NCBI RefSeq assembly: GCF_008327685.1
Contig: NZ_BDDE01000011.1
Location: forward strand, 463,093 to 527,092
DNA from: Actinomadura sp. K4S16
Lineage (GTDB): Bacteria; Actinomycetota; Actinomycetes; Streptosporangiales; Streptosporangiaceae
Length of the DNA: 64,000 nt
Direction of reading: 5' to 3'
Part shown: in pieces, positions 37,907 through 45,787 of the stretch
Position numbering within the stretch: the stretch's first letter is position 1
How the letters are laid out: the number at the start of each line of letters is the position of its first letter
Position numbers and translations under genes: made by a program
The notes under the pieces: model-generated
Databases searched by the model: none
Seen by the model: the letters and a program-made list of their open reading frames with translations, nothing else
Told to the model about the DNA's origin: nothing

Positions 37907-37945
37907 TACGAGGCCCGGGCGCTCGGCGGGCCCCGCCCCGCGGTG

Positions 37946-38503
37946 TCAGGCCAGGCCGTGCCGGACGATCGCGAGCAGGCGGCGGACCCGGTCGGGGTCG
38001 GCGCTGGAGGTGGCGACCGCGTGGGCCAGCGTCAGGACCTCGGTCACGGTGAGGTCCGCGCGGGCGGCGCCCGCCCGCTGCGCCCGGGTGAGCAGATGCT
38101 CGGCGGTGGAGGTCAGCGCGGCGTGCCAGCGCTCGAACAGCTCGCCGCGCCGGGCCTCGTCGCCTCCCGCTTCGGCGAAGGCGGGGGCCCGGCCGGTCGC
38201 GACGTGGACGGCGAAGGCCTCCAGCCAGGCGTGGAACGCCTCCCCCGCGTCGGCTTCGGCCGCTAAGGCGGCGCCCCGGTCGCACAGGGCGGCGACCTCG
38301 TCGGTGTAGACCGCGGCGAGCAGGTCGTCGCGGGTCGGGAAGTGCCGGTAGAGGGTCGCGTTGCCGACGCCCGCGCGCCGGGCGATCTCGTCGAGGGGCG
38401 CGCCGGGCCCGCGCGCCTCGAACAGCTCCCTGGCGGCCGCGACGAGCAGCCGGGCGTTGCGTTCGGCGTCGGCGCGGCGCCCCCGTCCCGAGGCGGCGGT
38501 CAT
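37946..38503 (-). CDS. TetR-family transcriptional regulator
   Basis: A 185-residue regulator. The N-terminus is ADAERNARLLVAAARELFEARGPGAPLDEIARRAGVGNATLYRHFPTRDDLLAAVYTDEV, a textbook TetR helix-turn-helix, and the C-terminal half fits TetR_C_38/SbtR-like regulators. It is divergent from the SnoaL-like gene at 38604, and a perfect palindrome lies between them, so both are probably self-regulated. Before the island inserted, its stop faced the SDR stop about 43 bp away. Confidence 0.93.
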   Translation of the reverse strand: MTAASGRGRRADAERNARLLVAAARELFEARGPGAPLDEIARRAGVGNATLYRHFPTRDDLLAAVYTDEVAALCDRGAALAAEADAGEAFHAWLEAFAVHVATGRAPAFAEAGGDEARRGELFERWHAALTSTAEHLLTRAQRAGAARADLTVTEVLTLAHAVATSSADPDRVRRLLAIVRHGLA

Positions 38504-38556
38504 TCCGGCTCCCTGGTCGTCCGACGGGGACCTGCTCGGCTAGAGTAGCCGAGCAC

Positions 38557-38578
38557 TAAACGGGGACTTCCCCGTTTA
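38557..38578. promoter_or_regulatory. Palindromic operator between TetR and SnoaL-like genes
   Basis: Perfect 10-bp arms (TAAACGGGGA and its reverse complement) around CT, 25 nt upstream of the SnoaL-like ATG. Just upstream, GGCTAGAGTAGCC-type dyad bases give a candidate -10 (TAGAGT) for the rightward promoter. Confidence 0.78.
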
Positions 38579-38603
38579 TCGTCTCCCGCCCCGAGGAGGA
38601 GCG

Positions 38604-39011
38604 ATGGCGTTCACCGCCGACGACCGCACCGAGATCACCGAGCTGCTCTCCATGCACGGCCACCTGTGCGACCGCGGGGAGCTGGACCGGCTGGAGGAGC
38701 TGTTCACCCCCGACGTCGTCTACGACGTCTCCGACTTCGGGCAGGAGCCCCTGCTCGGCGTCGCGGCGTGCGCCGCCGCCGCGCGTGCGCTGGGAGAGCT
38801 GAACCCGGTCGGGCACCACGTCACCAACACCGTCCTCACCGAGGCCCCGGGCGGCCGGGTGCACGCGCTTTCCAAGGGGCTCGGGGTCAACGCCGACGGC
38901 ACCGTGGGGAGCGTGACGTACGAGGACACCGTCGTCCGCACCCCGGGCGGCTGGCGGATCAGCCACCGGAAGATCCGCGCGCACCGCGCACCTCTGGGCG
39001 GACGCGCCTGA
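38604..39011 (+). CDS. SnoaL-like/NTF2-fold protein
   Basis: A 135-residue protein of the SnoaL-like_4 family: ADDRTEITELLSMHGHLCDRGELDRLEELFTPDVVYDVSDFG, then HHVTNTVLTEAPGGRVHALSKGLGV and GGWRISHRKIRAHR. The fold is used by ketosteroid isomerases, dehydratases and ring hydroxylase subunits; no substrate is evident. GAGGAGCG precedes the ATG. It is controlled, by inference, by the divergent TetR. Confidence 0.88.
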   Translation: MAFTADDRTEITELLSMHGHLCDRGELDRLEELFTPDVVYDVSDFGQEPLLGVAACAAAARALGELNPVGHHVTNTVLTEAPGGRVHALSKGLGVNADGTVGSVTYEDTVVRTPGGWRISHRKIRAHRAPLGGRA

Positions 39012-39078
39012 GGGGCCTCCTCGGCGCCGCCGATCGTCAGGGTTCCTGCGCGGCCGTCCACCCGAGGACACGGCGGCA

Positions 39079-39897
39079 TCAACTCGGGGCGTCCCGCAGG
39101 GCTCCTGCCGTCTCCTGCCGGCCCGGGTGCCACCGCAGGGCGACGATGACGGCCGCGGCCGCCTGGATCCCGCCGTTGAGGAGCGCGGGGGCGGCGTACT
39201 CGGTGTACCCGGGGATCACCGACTCGGTGACGTTCACCAGGGCGTGGACGACCAGCGCCGTGGGCATGACCCCGCCGGATCTCTCGAAGATCCAGACGAT
39301 GAGGACCCGCAGCGCGACCGTGCTGAGGGACTGGCCCGCGATCCACAGCGCGGAGCGGTCGCCCTGGGCCCAGCCGACGACGTGCCAGACCGCCCAGACC
39401 ACTCCGATGAGCGCCCCGGCTCCGAGCGGCCCCCATCGCTCGCGCAGCGGGGCCAGAAGGTAGCCGGTCCACCCCGCCTCCTCGCCGAACGCGGTGACGA
39501 GGTAGACGGCGAACAGCGCCGGGACGGCCGCCGGCGGCGAGTGCGACCCGTCGAGCGGCGTCCCGGTGAGCGGCATCAGCCCGTAGACCAGCAGCGCTAT
39601 CGCGGGGACCAGCAGCCAGGCCGCCGGCCACGACGGCCTGCCCCCGGAACCCCGGAGGGACAGGGTCCTCTTCAGCAGCGCTCCGACTCCGCGGCGCCCC
39701 TCCTCCCGCGCGGTGAGCACCACGGCCACCACGAGGGGCAGGACGAACTGGAACGCGCTCACGGGCATGCCCATGGGCAGCGCGTCCGGGCGCTCGATCA
39801 GCGCTCCGGCCGCCCAGAACGGGAGCGAGAGGGCGAACAGCAGCACCAGGAACGCCAGCGGCGACCTCGCGGTCGGCGGGGCGGGACGAACGGCCAT
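39079..39897 (-). CDS. CPBP-family intramembrane metalloprotease
   Basis: A 272-residue membrane protein of the CPBP (Abi, CAAX protease) family. The metal and catalytic residues are in place: E139-E140 in FGEEAGWTGYLLAPLRERWG, His172 in VVWAVWHVVGWAQGD, and H218-x3-N222 in LVVHALVNVTES. About seven to eight membrane helices surround them. Substrates are unknown. ATG 39897 (MAVRPAPPTARSP) is chosen over an ATG at 39975 that would overlap the divergent VOC gene. Confidence 0.9.
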   Translation of the reverse strand: MAVRPAPPTARSPLAFLVLLFALSLPFWAAGALIERPDALPMGMPVSAFQFVLPLVVAVVLTAREEGRRGVGALLKRTLSLRGSGGRPSWPAAWLLVPAIALLVYGLMPLTGTPLDGSHSPPAAVPALFAVYLVTAFGEEAGWTGYLLAPLRERWGPLGAGALIGVVWAVWHVVGWAQGDRSALWIAGQSLSTVALRVLIVWIFERSGGVMPTALVVHALVNVTESVIPGYTEYAAPALLNGGIQAAAAVIVALRWHPGRQETAGALRDAPS

Positions 39898-39973
39898 GCT
39901 CTGGATTGTCCTGAAGTGCGCCGGATGCGGCACGGTCCCGGCACGCATCCGTCCGGCCCTAGGGTTGGGCGGC

Positions 39974-40711
39974 ATGACGCTGCGACTTGTTCAGGTGAAC
40001 TTCAAGGCCCGGGACGACTCGGCCCTCGGCCGGTTCTGGGCGGAGGCGCTCGGCTGGGGCGTGTCCAGCGAGGGCCCCGGTGTGACCAACGTCGAGCCCG
40101 TGGGCTTCGACTGGCCGGACCCCAGCGCCGTCTGCGTCGACGTCGTTCGGGTGCCGGATCCCGAGACGGTGAAGTACGGCGTGCACCTGGACCTGGCCAC
40201 CACGTCCGTGGCGCATCAGGCGGAGTTGGTCGCGCGCCTTAAGGAGCTCGGAGCGAAGCCCGTGGACATAGGCCAGGGCGACGTGCCGTGGACGGTCATG
40301 GCCGACCCGGAGGGCAACGTGTTCTGCGTGCTGGAGCCTCGGGAGGTCTACCGGGACACCGGGCCGATCGCCGCGGTGGTGGTCGACTGCGCGGATCCGC
40401 GGGCCATGGTCGGGTTCTGGGGCGAGGCGATGGACTGGACCGTGCACGAGTTGACCGATGACCGCGCGCTGCTGCGTTCCGCGGAGGGCGTCGGGCCGTA
40501 TCTGGAGTTCTGGCGCGCTTCGGACGCGCGGGCCTGGTGGAACCGCGTGCACCTTGACCTGCTGCCCCACCCCGTCGAGGCGAAGGAGGCGGAGGCGGCC
40601 CGGCTGCGGAAGCTCGGCGCCACCGACGTCGACCTCGGCCAGGGCGACGTGCCGTGGACGGTCATGGCCGACCCGGAGGGCAACGAGTTCTGCGTGCTCG
40701 GCCGGGGCTGA
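39974..40711 (+). CDS. VOC (glyoxalase-like) protein with two repeated domains
   Basis: A 245-residue protein of two tandem vicinal-oxygen-chelate halves. Each ends in the same GQGDVPWTVMADPEGN-F-CVL block (about 103-123 and 226-243). The first half starts RLVQVNFKARDDSALGRFWAEALGW, the second AAVVVDCADPRAMVGFWGEAMDWTV. This is the Glyoxalase_6 type common in actinomycetes, often of unknown substrate. It has no resistance-specific motif. The start ATG is 76 bp from the divergent CPBP gene. Confidence 0.9.
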   Translation: MTLRLVQVNFKARDDSALGRFWAEALGWGVSSEGPGVTNVEPVGFDWPDPSAVCVDVVRVPDPETVKYGVHLDLATTSVAHQAELVARLKELGAKPVDIGQGDVPWTVMADPEGNVFCVLEPREVYRDTGPIAAVVVDCADPRAMVGFWGEAMDWTVHELTDDRALLRSAEGVGPYLEFWRASDARAWWNRVHLDLLPHPVEAKEAEAARLRKLGATDVDLGQGDVPWTVMADPEGNEFCVLGRG

Positions 40712-40848
40712 CGCGGAGCCTGCCGCCCGTCGCCGGCGCCTGCGCGGCCGGAAAACCGCTTGAGGCTTCCTTCCGCGTTCCCGTAAATTGCCCTCGGCCC
40801 ATCGCAGTGAGGACAGAGGACAGACCCGCGTGACCCCGCCTGCTCTTC

Positions 40849-40969
40849 AGACCTGACACCTTCTTCCGCTCACCTGTAGCCGACGACTCGTCGGTTCCGC
40901 CGGGCTGCCCTCTGCGCGCCCGGTCGTTCAGCGTTCGAGGCCGCGCGCAATCGGCCTCGTGTCAGGTCT
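40849..40969 (+). ncRNA. Candidate structured leader (three-way junction) of the DUF1062 gene
   Basis: An 11-bp perfect helix joins AGACCTGACAC (40849-40859) with GTGTCAGGTCT (40959-40969). It encloses two more hairpins: CCGACGA/TCGTCGG at 40880-40894 and TGCGCGC/GCGCGCA at 40913-40949. Together they fold as a three-way junction that ends 9 nt before the DUF1062 ATG, so it would abut the ribosome site (TTGAGAG). It could be a cis-acting leader or a small mobile inverted-repeat element. No known riboswitch class was recognised. Confidence 0.4.
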
Positions 40970-40978
40970 TGAGAGCTC

Positions 40979-41539
40979 ATGTCTTCACAACCCCATATCG
41001 TGCTGCCCTGGGTCGTCCGCCGGACCAGGCTGCCCCTGCTGTCGCTGCGGTGCGCCGAGTGCCGCTCGGAGTCGGCCACCACCGGCGAGGGCAGGTTCCG
41101 CGTCAACGCCAACGGCAAGCTGCTGGACGTGTGGCTGCTGGTCCGCTGCGTGTCGTGCGATCGGACCGCCAAGCTCACCGTGCACGAGCGGACCCCGGTC
41201 GGCTCCTTCGATCCGGCCGATCTCCACGGCTACCGCGTCAACGATCCGCGGCTGGTGGCCTCCCGGCTGCTGGATCCGCTGCTCGCCCGGCGCAACCGGT
41301 TCACCCTGGACTGGACGGGCGCCTGGCGGCTGCACACCCCGCCGGAGCGCCTCGACGAGGCGTGGCCGGTCCGGGTGGAGGTCGCCTTTGACGATCCGGT
41401 GCCGGTGCGCCCGGACCGGCTCATCGCGCGAGGGCTCGGCCTCAGCAGGAACGAGGTGCTGCGCCGCGTCAAGTGCGGCATCTCGCTGCGGCGTCCGACC
41501 AGTGCCGGGTTCGCCTTCACGGTGATGCCCGGGGACTAG
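40979..41539 (+). CDS. DUF1062 family protein, zinc-ribbon-like
   Basis: A 186-residue protein matching DUF1062: LPWVVRRTRLPLLSLRCAECRSESATTGEGRFRVNANGKLLDVWLLVRCVSCDRTAKLTVHER. The two C-x2-C pairs (CAEC, CVSC) should bind a metal, and RGLGLSRNEVLRRVKCGIS is a C-terminal S4-like segment (about 145-165), which suggests nucleic-acid binding. Function is unknown. A possible structured leader lies directly upstream, and a strong hairpin follows the stop codon. Confidence 0.85.
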   Translation: MSSQPHIVLPWVVRRTRLPLLSLRCAECRSESATTGEGRFRVNANGKLLDVWLLVRCVSCDRTAKLTVHERTPVGSFDPADLHGYRVNDPRLVASRLLDPLLARRNRFTLDWTGAWRLHTPPERLDEAWPVRVEVAFDDPVPVRPDRLIARGLGLSRNEVLRRVKCGISLRRPTSAGFAFTVMPGD

Positions 41540-41549
41540 CCGAGCGGGT

Positions 41550-41573
41550 CGGGCGGGCCATACGGCCCGCCCG
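41550..41573. terminator. Bidirectional hairpin between DUF1062 and sigma-factor genes
   Basis: A 10-bp stem (CGGGCGGGCC and complement) with loop ATAC sits 10 bp after the DUF1062 stop and before the convergent sigma-factor stop at 41606. Confidence 0.65.
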
Positions 41574-41605
41574 GCCTCGCCCCGGGCCCGTGCCGATCCC
41601 CCCGG

Positions 41606-42466
41606 TCAGGGGACGGCGAGGTCGAGGGCCTTGAGGCGGGCGGGGTCGGCGATCATCTCGTAGGCGGCGACGCGGCCGCCGCGGACGGTGACGGCCAGGG
41701 CGAGCAGGAGGCGGCCGTGCGGCGCGACCACGGCGCCGACCGTCCCGTCGACCAGGGCGGGCCCGGCGTACCGGGCGCGGCGGCCGAACAGCTGCATCTC
41801 GCGGGCGACGGAGCCGGCGCCGCGCAGGACGGCGGGGCGGCCGGGGGTGAGGGCGGCGTGGTCGGCGCGGCGGACGACGTCGGGCGCGAGCACGCCGAGG
41901 AGGGCGTCCAGGTCGCCGCTGCGGGCGGCGGCGAGGAAGGCCTCGACGACGCGGCGCTGCTCGGCGAGTTCGCGTGCCGGCGCGGCGGTGGTACCGCGGA
42001 CGCGCTGACGGGCCCGGCTGGCGAGCTTCTTGGCGGCGGCCGGGGTGCGCTCGACGATGGGGGCGATCTGGTCGAAGGGGACGGCGAACACGTCGTGCAG
42101 GACGAAGGCGACGCGTTCGGCGGGGCCGAGGGTGTCCAGGACGACGAGCATCGCGCGGCCGACCGACTCGATGAGGACGGCCTCGGTCTCGGGGTCGCCG
42201 TCGTGCGGCTGGACGGGCGAGCGCCATCCGTAGGGCTCCTCGCGCCGGGAGGCGCGGGTGCGGAGCATGTCCAGGCAGATGCGGGCCACGACGGTGCGCA
42301 GCCACGCCTCCAGGTCGTCGATGCCGGCGGGGTCGGTGCGCTGGAGCCGCAGCCACGCCTCCTGGACGGCGTCGTCGGTCTCGCCCGGGGAGCCCAGCAT
42401 CCGGTAGGCGACCGCGCGCAGTACCGCGCGGTGCGCCTCGAAGCGTTCGGCGAGTCGGTCGTCCAT
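41606..42466 (-). CDS. sigJ: ECF41-group (SigJ-like) RNA polymerase sigma factor
   Basis: A 286-residue ECF sigma factor. Region 2 is RFEAHRAVLRAVAYRMLGSPGETDDAVQEAWLRLQRTD, and region 4 is LGPAERVAFVLHDVFAVPFDQIAPIVERTPAAAKKLASRARQRVRG. A C-terminal SnoaL-like domain (about 175-286), typical of ECF41/SigJ, replaces a separate anti-sigma factor and modulates activity. The gene is divergent from the Old Yellow Enzyme homologue at 42543; ECF41 factors usually drive a neighbouring oxidoreductase or carboxymuconolactone decarboxylase gene. The sigJ name refers to the family, not proven orthology. Confidence 0.92.
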   Translation of the reverse strand: MDDRLAERFEAHRAVLRAVAYRMLGSPGETDDAVQEAWLRLQRTDPAGIDDLEAWLRTVVARICLDMLRTRASRREEPYGWRSPVQPHDGDPETEAVLIESVGRAMLVVLDTLGPAERVAFVLHDVFAVPFDQIAPIVERTPAAAKKLASRARQRVRGTTAAPARELAEQRRVVEAFLAAARSGDLDALLGVLAPDVVRRADHAALTPGRPAVLRGAGSVAREMQLFGRRARYAGPALVDGTVGAVVAPHGRLLLALAVTVRGGRVAAYEMIADPARLKALDLAVP

Positions 42467-42467
42467 C

Positions 42468-42494
42468 GGTCACCTTTCCGTACCGCGTTCCGTC
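42468..42494 (+). promoter_or_regulatory. Possible ECF41-type promoter of the OYE gene
   Basis: GGTCACC, a 16-nt spacer and CGTC resemble the ECF41 consensus (TGTCACA-N16-CGTC), 49 nt upstream of the OYE ATG. The -35-like part also serves as ribosome site (GGTGACC) of the divergent sigma gene, so the match may be coincidental. Confidence 0.3.
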
Positions 42495-42542
42495 TGCTCC
42501 GTGGCATCCGAGAGGCGACGACGGCGGGGAGACAGGAGACAG

Positions 42543-43685
42543 ATGATCCGACACGACCAGGGTAGCGAGCCGGGCGCGCAACCGCTGCTGCGGCCGGTGG
42601 CGCTCGGGGACCTGGAGCTGCCCAACCGCGTGGTGATGGCTCCGCTGACGCGGGCCCGCGCGTCCGGCCGCGGCCTGGTGCCGACGGACCTGCACGCCGC
42701 CTACTACGGGCAGCGCGCCACCGCGGGCCTGATCATCGCCGAGGCGGCGTGGGTCGGCGAGCGGGCGATCGGGGCCCCGGGCGTCCCCGGCGTCTACACC
42801 GAGCGGCAGGCGGAGGGGTGGCGGCGCGTCACCGATGTCGTGCACGCGCTGGGCGGGCGCATCGTGCTGCAGTTGTGGCACGCGGGCGCCCACTCCCACC
42901 CCGACCACCTGGGCGGGGCGCGGCCCGGAGGGCCGTCCGCGGTCGATCCGGGCGAGGAGTGCTGGACCGCGGCGGGCCCCAGGGCGACGGTCACGCCTCG
43001 GGAGATGACGCGCGCGGAGATCGAGCGGACGGTCGCCGACTACGGCGCGGCGTCCGCGCGGGCGCGCCGGGCGGGGTTCGACGGGGTGGAGGTGGCGGCG
43101 AACGGCACCTACCTGCTCGCGCAGTTCCTCAACCCGCGCCTGAACCGCCGCGCCGACGCCTACGGGATCGACCGCTCCCGTCTGCTGCTGGAGGTCGTGG
43201 ACGCGGTGGCGGCGGCGTGGGACGGGCGGCGCGCCGGGGTGCGGCTGTCGCCGTACTGGACCGTCCACGACGCCTCGCCCGGGGCGCGCCGCGGCGACTA
43301 CCCCTACACGGCCGGCGAGGGCGCCCTCGCCGTCTACGACTCCCTCGTGGCGGAGTTGGGCACGCGTCGCCTGGCCTATCTGCATCTGCGCGGACGGGCT
43401 CTGACCGAGCCGGGCGCGACGCCGGACTTCGACGAGTTCGCCCGGTACCGCAAGCTGTTCGGCGGCCCCCTGGTCGCCAACCACGGGTTCGGCCGGGAGT
43501 CGGGGAACGCGGTGGTCGACGCGGGGATCGCCGACGCGGTGGCGTTCGGGCGGCCGTTCATCGCCAACCCCGATCTGGTCGCCCGGTTCGCGCTGGGCCA
43601 GGGCACGGCGCGCAGCGACGAGGCCACCCACTACGGCGGCGGTGCCCGCGGCTACGTCGACTACCCGATCTGGCCGGGCCCCTAG
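42543..43685 (+). CDS. Old Yellow Enzyme family NADH:flavin oxidoreductase, altered active site
   Basis: A 380-residue (beta/alpha)8 flavoenzyme: PNRVVMAPLTRARAS, ATAGLIIAEAAWVGERAIGAPGVPGVYT, IVLQLWHAGAHSHPDHL, SPYWTVHDAS and ANHGFGRESGNAVVDAGIADAVAFGRPFIANPDL. FMN-binding segments are present, but the substrate-binding signature that is usually HGANGYL(I/L)DQFL reads VAANGTYLLAQFL here, so the first His of the His/Asn pair is missing. It may reduce different substrates or have weakened enoate reductase activity. ATG 42543 has ACAGGAGACAG upstream. The divergent ECF41 factor probably controls it. Confidence 0.88.
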   Translation: MIRHDQGSEPGAQPLLRPVALGDLELPNRVVMAPLTRARASGRGLVPTDLHAAYYGQRATAGLIIAEAAWVGERAIGAPGVPGVYTERQAEGWRRVTDVVHALGGRIVLQLWHAGAHSHPDHLGGARPGGPSAVDPGEECWTAAGPRATVTPREMTRAEIERTVADYGAASARARRAGFDGVEVAANGTYLLAQFLNPRLNRRADAYGIDRSRLLLEVVDAVAAAWDGRRAGVRLSPYWTVHDASPGARRGDYPYTAGEGALAVYDSLVAELGTRRLAYLHLRGRALTEPGATPDFDEFARYRKLFGGPLVANHGFGRESGNAVVDAGIADAVAFGRPFIANPDLVARFALGQGTARSDEATHYGGGARGYVDYPIWPGP

Positions 43686-43744
43686 GCCCCGGCCGACGGG
43701 CTGGTCGCCCGTGGTCGTCAACACGAAGGCGCGGCGTCGACCTT

Positions 43745-44710
43745 CTATCCTTCGCCGCTTCCCGCTCCCGCCGCGGCGAGGGACAGGGCGAGCCCGGCGA
43801 GGTCCGCGGGCCTGAGTACCCGGTCGAAGCCGGGAAGCGGGACGTGCAGTGCCCTGGTCCAGCGTTCGGGTATCGCTTCCTGCCCGTAGACCGTGCCGGC
43901 CAGGGCGCCGGTCACGGCGGCGACGGTGTCGGTGTCGCCGCCGAGGTCGATGGCCGCACGCAGCGCCTCCTCGAAGGAGCCGGTCGTTCTGACGGCCCAG
44001 GCGGCGGAGGCGAGGCAGGGCCAGACGGCTCCGTTGAACTCCGTGGCGTCGTCCGGGTGCCAGCCGGTGGACAGGACCCGGGCGTACCTGTCGCGGTGGT
44101 CGGGGTGGACGTGCGGAAGCACCTCCGGGAGCGCCGCGATCGGGTCGGCGCCGTCCAGCGCGACGCGGACCAGGTCGTGGAAGATCGCGGTGCCTTCCCA
44201 CGCCGCCGGGTCGCCATGGGTCAGCGCGGCGATCCGCCGGGCCGCGTCCATGGTGGCCGCCCTGCCCGCCGGCGCGAAGTACACCGCCGAGGTCGAGGCC
44301 CGCATGAGCGAGCCGTTTCCGGCGGCGCGACCCGTGCTCTGGAAGTGACGGGCCGCGGCCAGGTCCCAGGGGTGACCGGCGGCCAGGACGTTCTCGGTCT
44401 GGAGGCCGATGTCCTTCGGCTCCGCTGCGGCCCACCGCTGGAACCTGGCGAACATGTCGGGCAGGTCGAGCCCGCCGCGTTCCAGAAGCGACAGGGCCAC
44501 CAGCACCGCCATCTGGGTGTCGTCGGTGGCCTCGCCCCGGTCCCAGCCGCCGCCTGCCCGCATCTCGTCGCCGTGACCGAGCGGGTACTTCTTGGAGAAC
44601 GCCCCCGCCGGGCCGAACTCGAACGGCGCCCCGAGCGCGTCCCCCACCGCCGAGCCGAGGGCCGTCCCGACGACTCGTGATCGCCTGTCGCTCGCAGTCA
44701 CGGGGGCCAT
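43745..44710 (-). CDS. ADP-ribosylglycohydrolase family protein
   Basis: A 321-residue all-helical hydrolase of the ARH/DraG family. The dinuclear Mg site residues are in T62-D63-D64-T65 (EATDDTQMAVL) and in the C-terminal LGGDTDTVAAVTGALAG; the N-terminal GTALGSAVGDALGAPFE is a family mark. It should release ADP-ribose from modified protein, nucleic acid or small molecules. ATG 44710 follows an intergenic gap of 23 bp from the SnoaL-like gene on the same strand. No partner ADP-ribosyltransferase was seen in the window. Confidence 0.93.
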   Translation of the reverse strand: MAPVTASDRRSRVVGTALGSAVGDALGAPFEFGPAGAFSKKYPLGHGDEMRAGGGWDRGEATDDTQMAVLVALSLLERGGLDLPDMFARFQRWAAAEPKDIGLQTENVLAAGHPWDLAAARHFQSTGRAAGNGSLMRASTSAVYFAPAGRAATMDAARRIAALTHGDPAAWEGTAIFHDLVRVALDGADPIAALPEVLPHVHPDHRDRYARVLSTGWHPDDATEFNGAVWPCLASAAWAVRTTGSFEEALRAAIDLGGDTDTVAAVTGALAGTVYGQEAIPERWTRALHVPLPGFDRVLRPADLAGLALSLAAAGAGSGEG

Positions 44711-44733
44711 GCTCCCACCCTGTGGCCGGGGTT

Positions 44734-45108
44734 CTAGGCCCCGGCTCCGGGCGGCGGGACGAACTCCGGCTGGTCGAGGACGCGCAGCCAGCTGCCGTCG
44801 GGCTGGCGGCGGACGACCTGCGCGCGCGCCCCCGCCCCGTCCCTGGGCGGTGTGGAGGTGAGGGCGAGGTCGCCGCTGACCAGGGTGGGAAGCGGTTCCT
44901 CGGGTTCGAAGCGGGGGCGTGCGGCGAGGATCTTCTCCCACATCTCGCGGATCGCGTCGCGCCCCGCGGTCTGGGAGCCGGGCGGGTAGGCCAGCACCGC
45001 GTCCTCCTCGTAGAGGGCGGCGACGCCGGCCGCGTCGCCGGCGTTGGAGCGTTCGACGAACAGGCGGGTGATGTCCTCCGGCCGCATGGCCTTCTCGTAT
45101 TCCGTCAT
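44734..45108 (-). CDS. SnoaL-like/ketosteroid isomerase-related protein
   Basis: A 124-residue NTF2-fold protein: EDITRLFVERSNAGDAAGVAALYEEDAVLAYPPGSQTAGRDAIREMWEKIL, then ALTSTPPRDGAGARAQVVRRQPDGSWLRVLDQPEF, a typical YybH/SgcJ-like arrangement. ATG 45108 is chosen because GGGGGAAC lies just upstream. It is read together with the ADP-ribosylglycohydrolase gene, 23 bp downstream, so the two probably share a transcript. Substrate unknown. Confidence 0.85.
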   Translation of the reverse strand: MTEYEKAMRPEDITRLFVERSNAGDAAGVAALYEEDAVLAYPPGSQTAGRDAIREMWEKILAARPRFEPEEPLPTLVSGDLALTSTPPRDGAGARAQVVRRQPDGSWLRVLDQPEFVPPPGAGA

Positions 45109-45238
45109 GGTGTTCCCCCAGTTCGTTCGGGTCGGTGCCTCCCATGCTCGTCCGCCGCGCTCCAGAAGTCCAAGAGAGGGTTCTTCTCCGATCCAGAAGC
45201 GATGCTTATGGGCCGGGCGGCGGTGCAGAATGCCGGGT

Positions 45239-45691
45239 ATGACGGAGACCTTCGCGCATCGCCTGCGGGTCCGGTACAGCGAGTGCGACCAGCAGGGGGT
45301 GGTGTTCAACGGCCACTACCTGTTCTTCTACGACGTGGCGTTGACCGAGATGTGGCGGGAGCTGTTCGGCGACTACGCGCAGATGGTGGAGCAGGGCTAC
45401 GACCTGGTGGTGGCCGAGGCGCGGATCCGGTTCCGGGAGGGCGCGCGGTTCGACGAGCTGCTGGAGGTGTCGATGCCGGTGGCGCATCTGGGGACGACGA
45501 GCATGGTGGTCCGCCCGGTGTTCCGGGTGGGTGGGCGGCTCATCGCCGACGGGGAGGTGCGGCATGTGTTCATCGACCCGGCGTCCAAGGCCAAGAAGGA
45601 GATGCCGCCGCAGGTGAGGTCGGTTCTGGAGCCTTACCTGGACGGGGCGGGACAGGCGGCCGGCGCCGCGTCGGGTTCACAATCGCCTTGA
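45239..45691 (+). CDS. Acyl-CoA thioesterase, 4HBT hot-dog fold
   Basis: A 150-residue thioesterase. HRLRVRYSECDQQGVVFNGHYLFFYDVALTEMW contains the 4-hydroxybenzoyl-CoA thioesterase signature with catalytic Asp in YSECDQQGVV and the N-H-Y segment. It should cleave acyl-CoA or aryl-CoA thioesters, with unknown chain preference. It is divergent from the SnoaL-like gene and convergent with the ARPP-1-like gene, with a strong hairpin behind its stop. Confidence 0.9.
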   Translation: MTETFAHRLRVRYSECDQQGVVFNGHYLFFYDVALTEMWRELFGDYAQMVEQGYDLVVAEARIRFREGARFDELLEVSMPVAHLGTTSMVVRPVFRVGGRLIADGEVRHVFIDPASKAKKEMPPQVRSVLEPYLDGAGQAAGAASGSQSP

Positions 45692-45787
45692 CGATGGTTC
45701 GAGCATCGCGCGTTTCCCGGATCTGGAATCGGGGTTCGGCCCGACGTGCCCGGCACAGTTCCCGCGGCTCCGATTCAAGTGGGTGAC

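Larger units (their letters stand above)
33606..37911. mobile_element. Defective Tn3-family transposon carrying a membrane-protein gene
   Basis: The island is framed by inverted repeats of 37 and 38 bp (33611-33647 and 37869-37906), which is the usual Tn3 terminal-repeat length. TACGA lies at each outer edge (33606-33610, 37907-37911), as expected for a 5-bp target duplication. Inside are a decayed Tn3 transposase (33700-34979) and one intact cargo-like gene (35309-37555). GC content and codon use are visibly lower than in the flanks. Removing it would leave the convergent SDR and TetR genes about 43 bp apart. The direct match is longer (CCCGTACGAGG) and partly palindromic, so the exact edges are uncertain. 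No resolvase or res site was recognised. Confidence 0.65.

Noticed and set aside
33604..37910. The island's inverted repeats read as two halves of one native bidirectional terminator split by an insertion
   Set aside because: Arms lie at the 3' ends of convergent genes, so this is possible. The 38-bp length, flanking TACGA duplication and internal Tn3 transposase favour terminal repeats; the alternative is kept as a refutation test.
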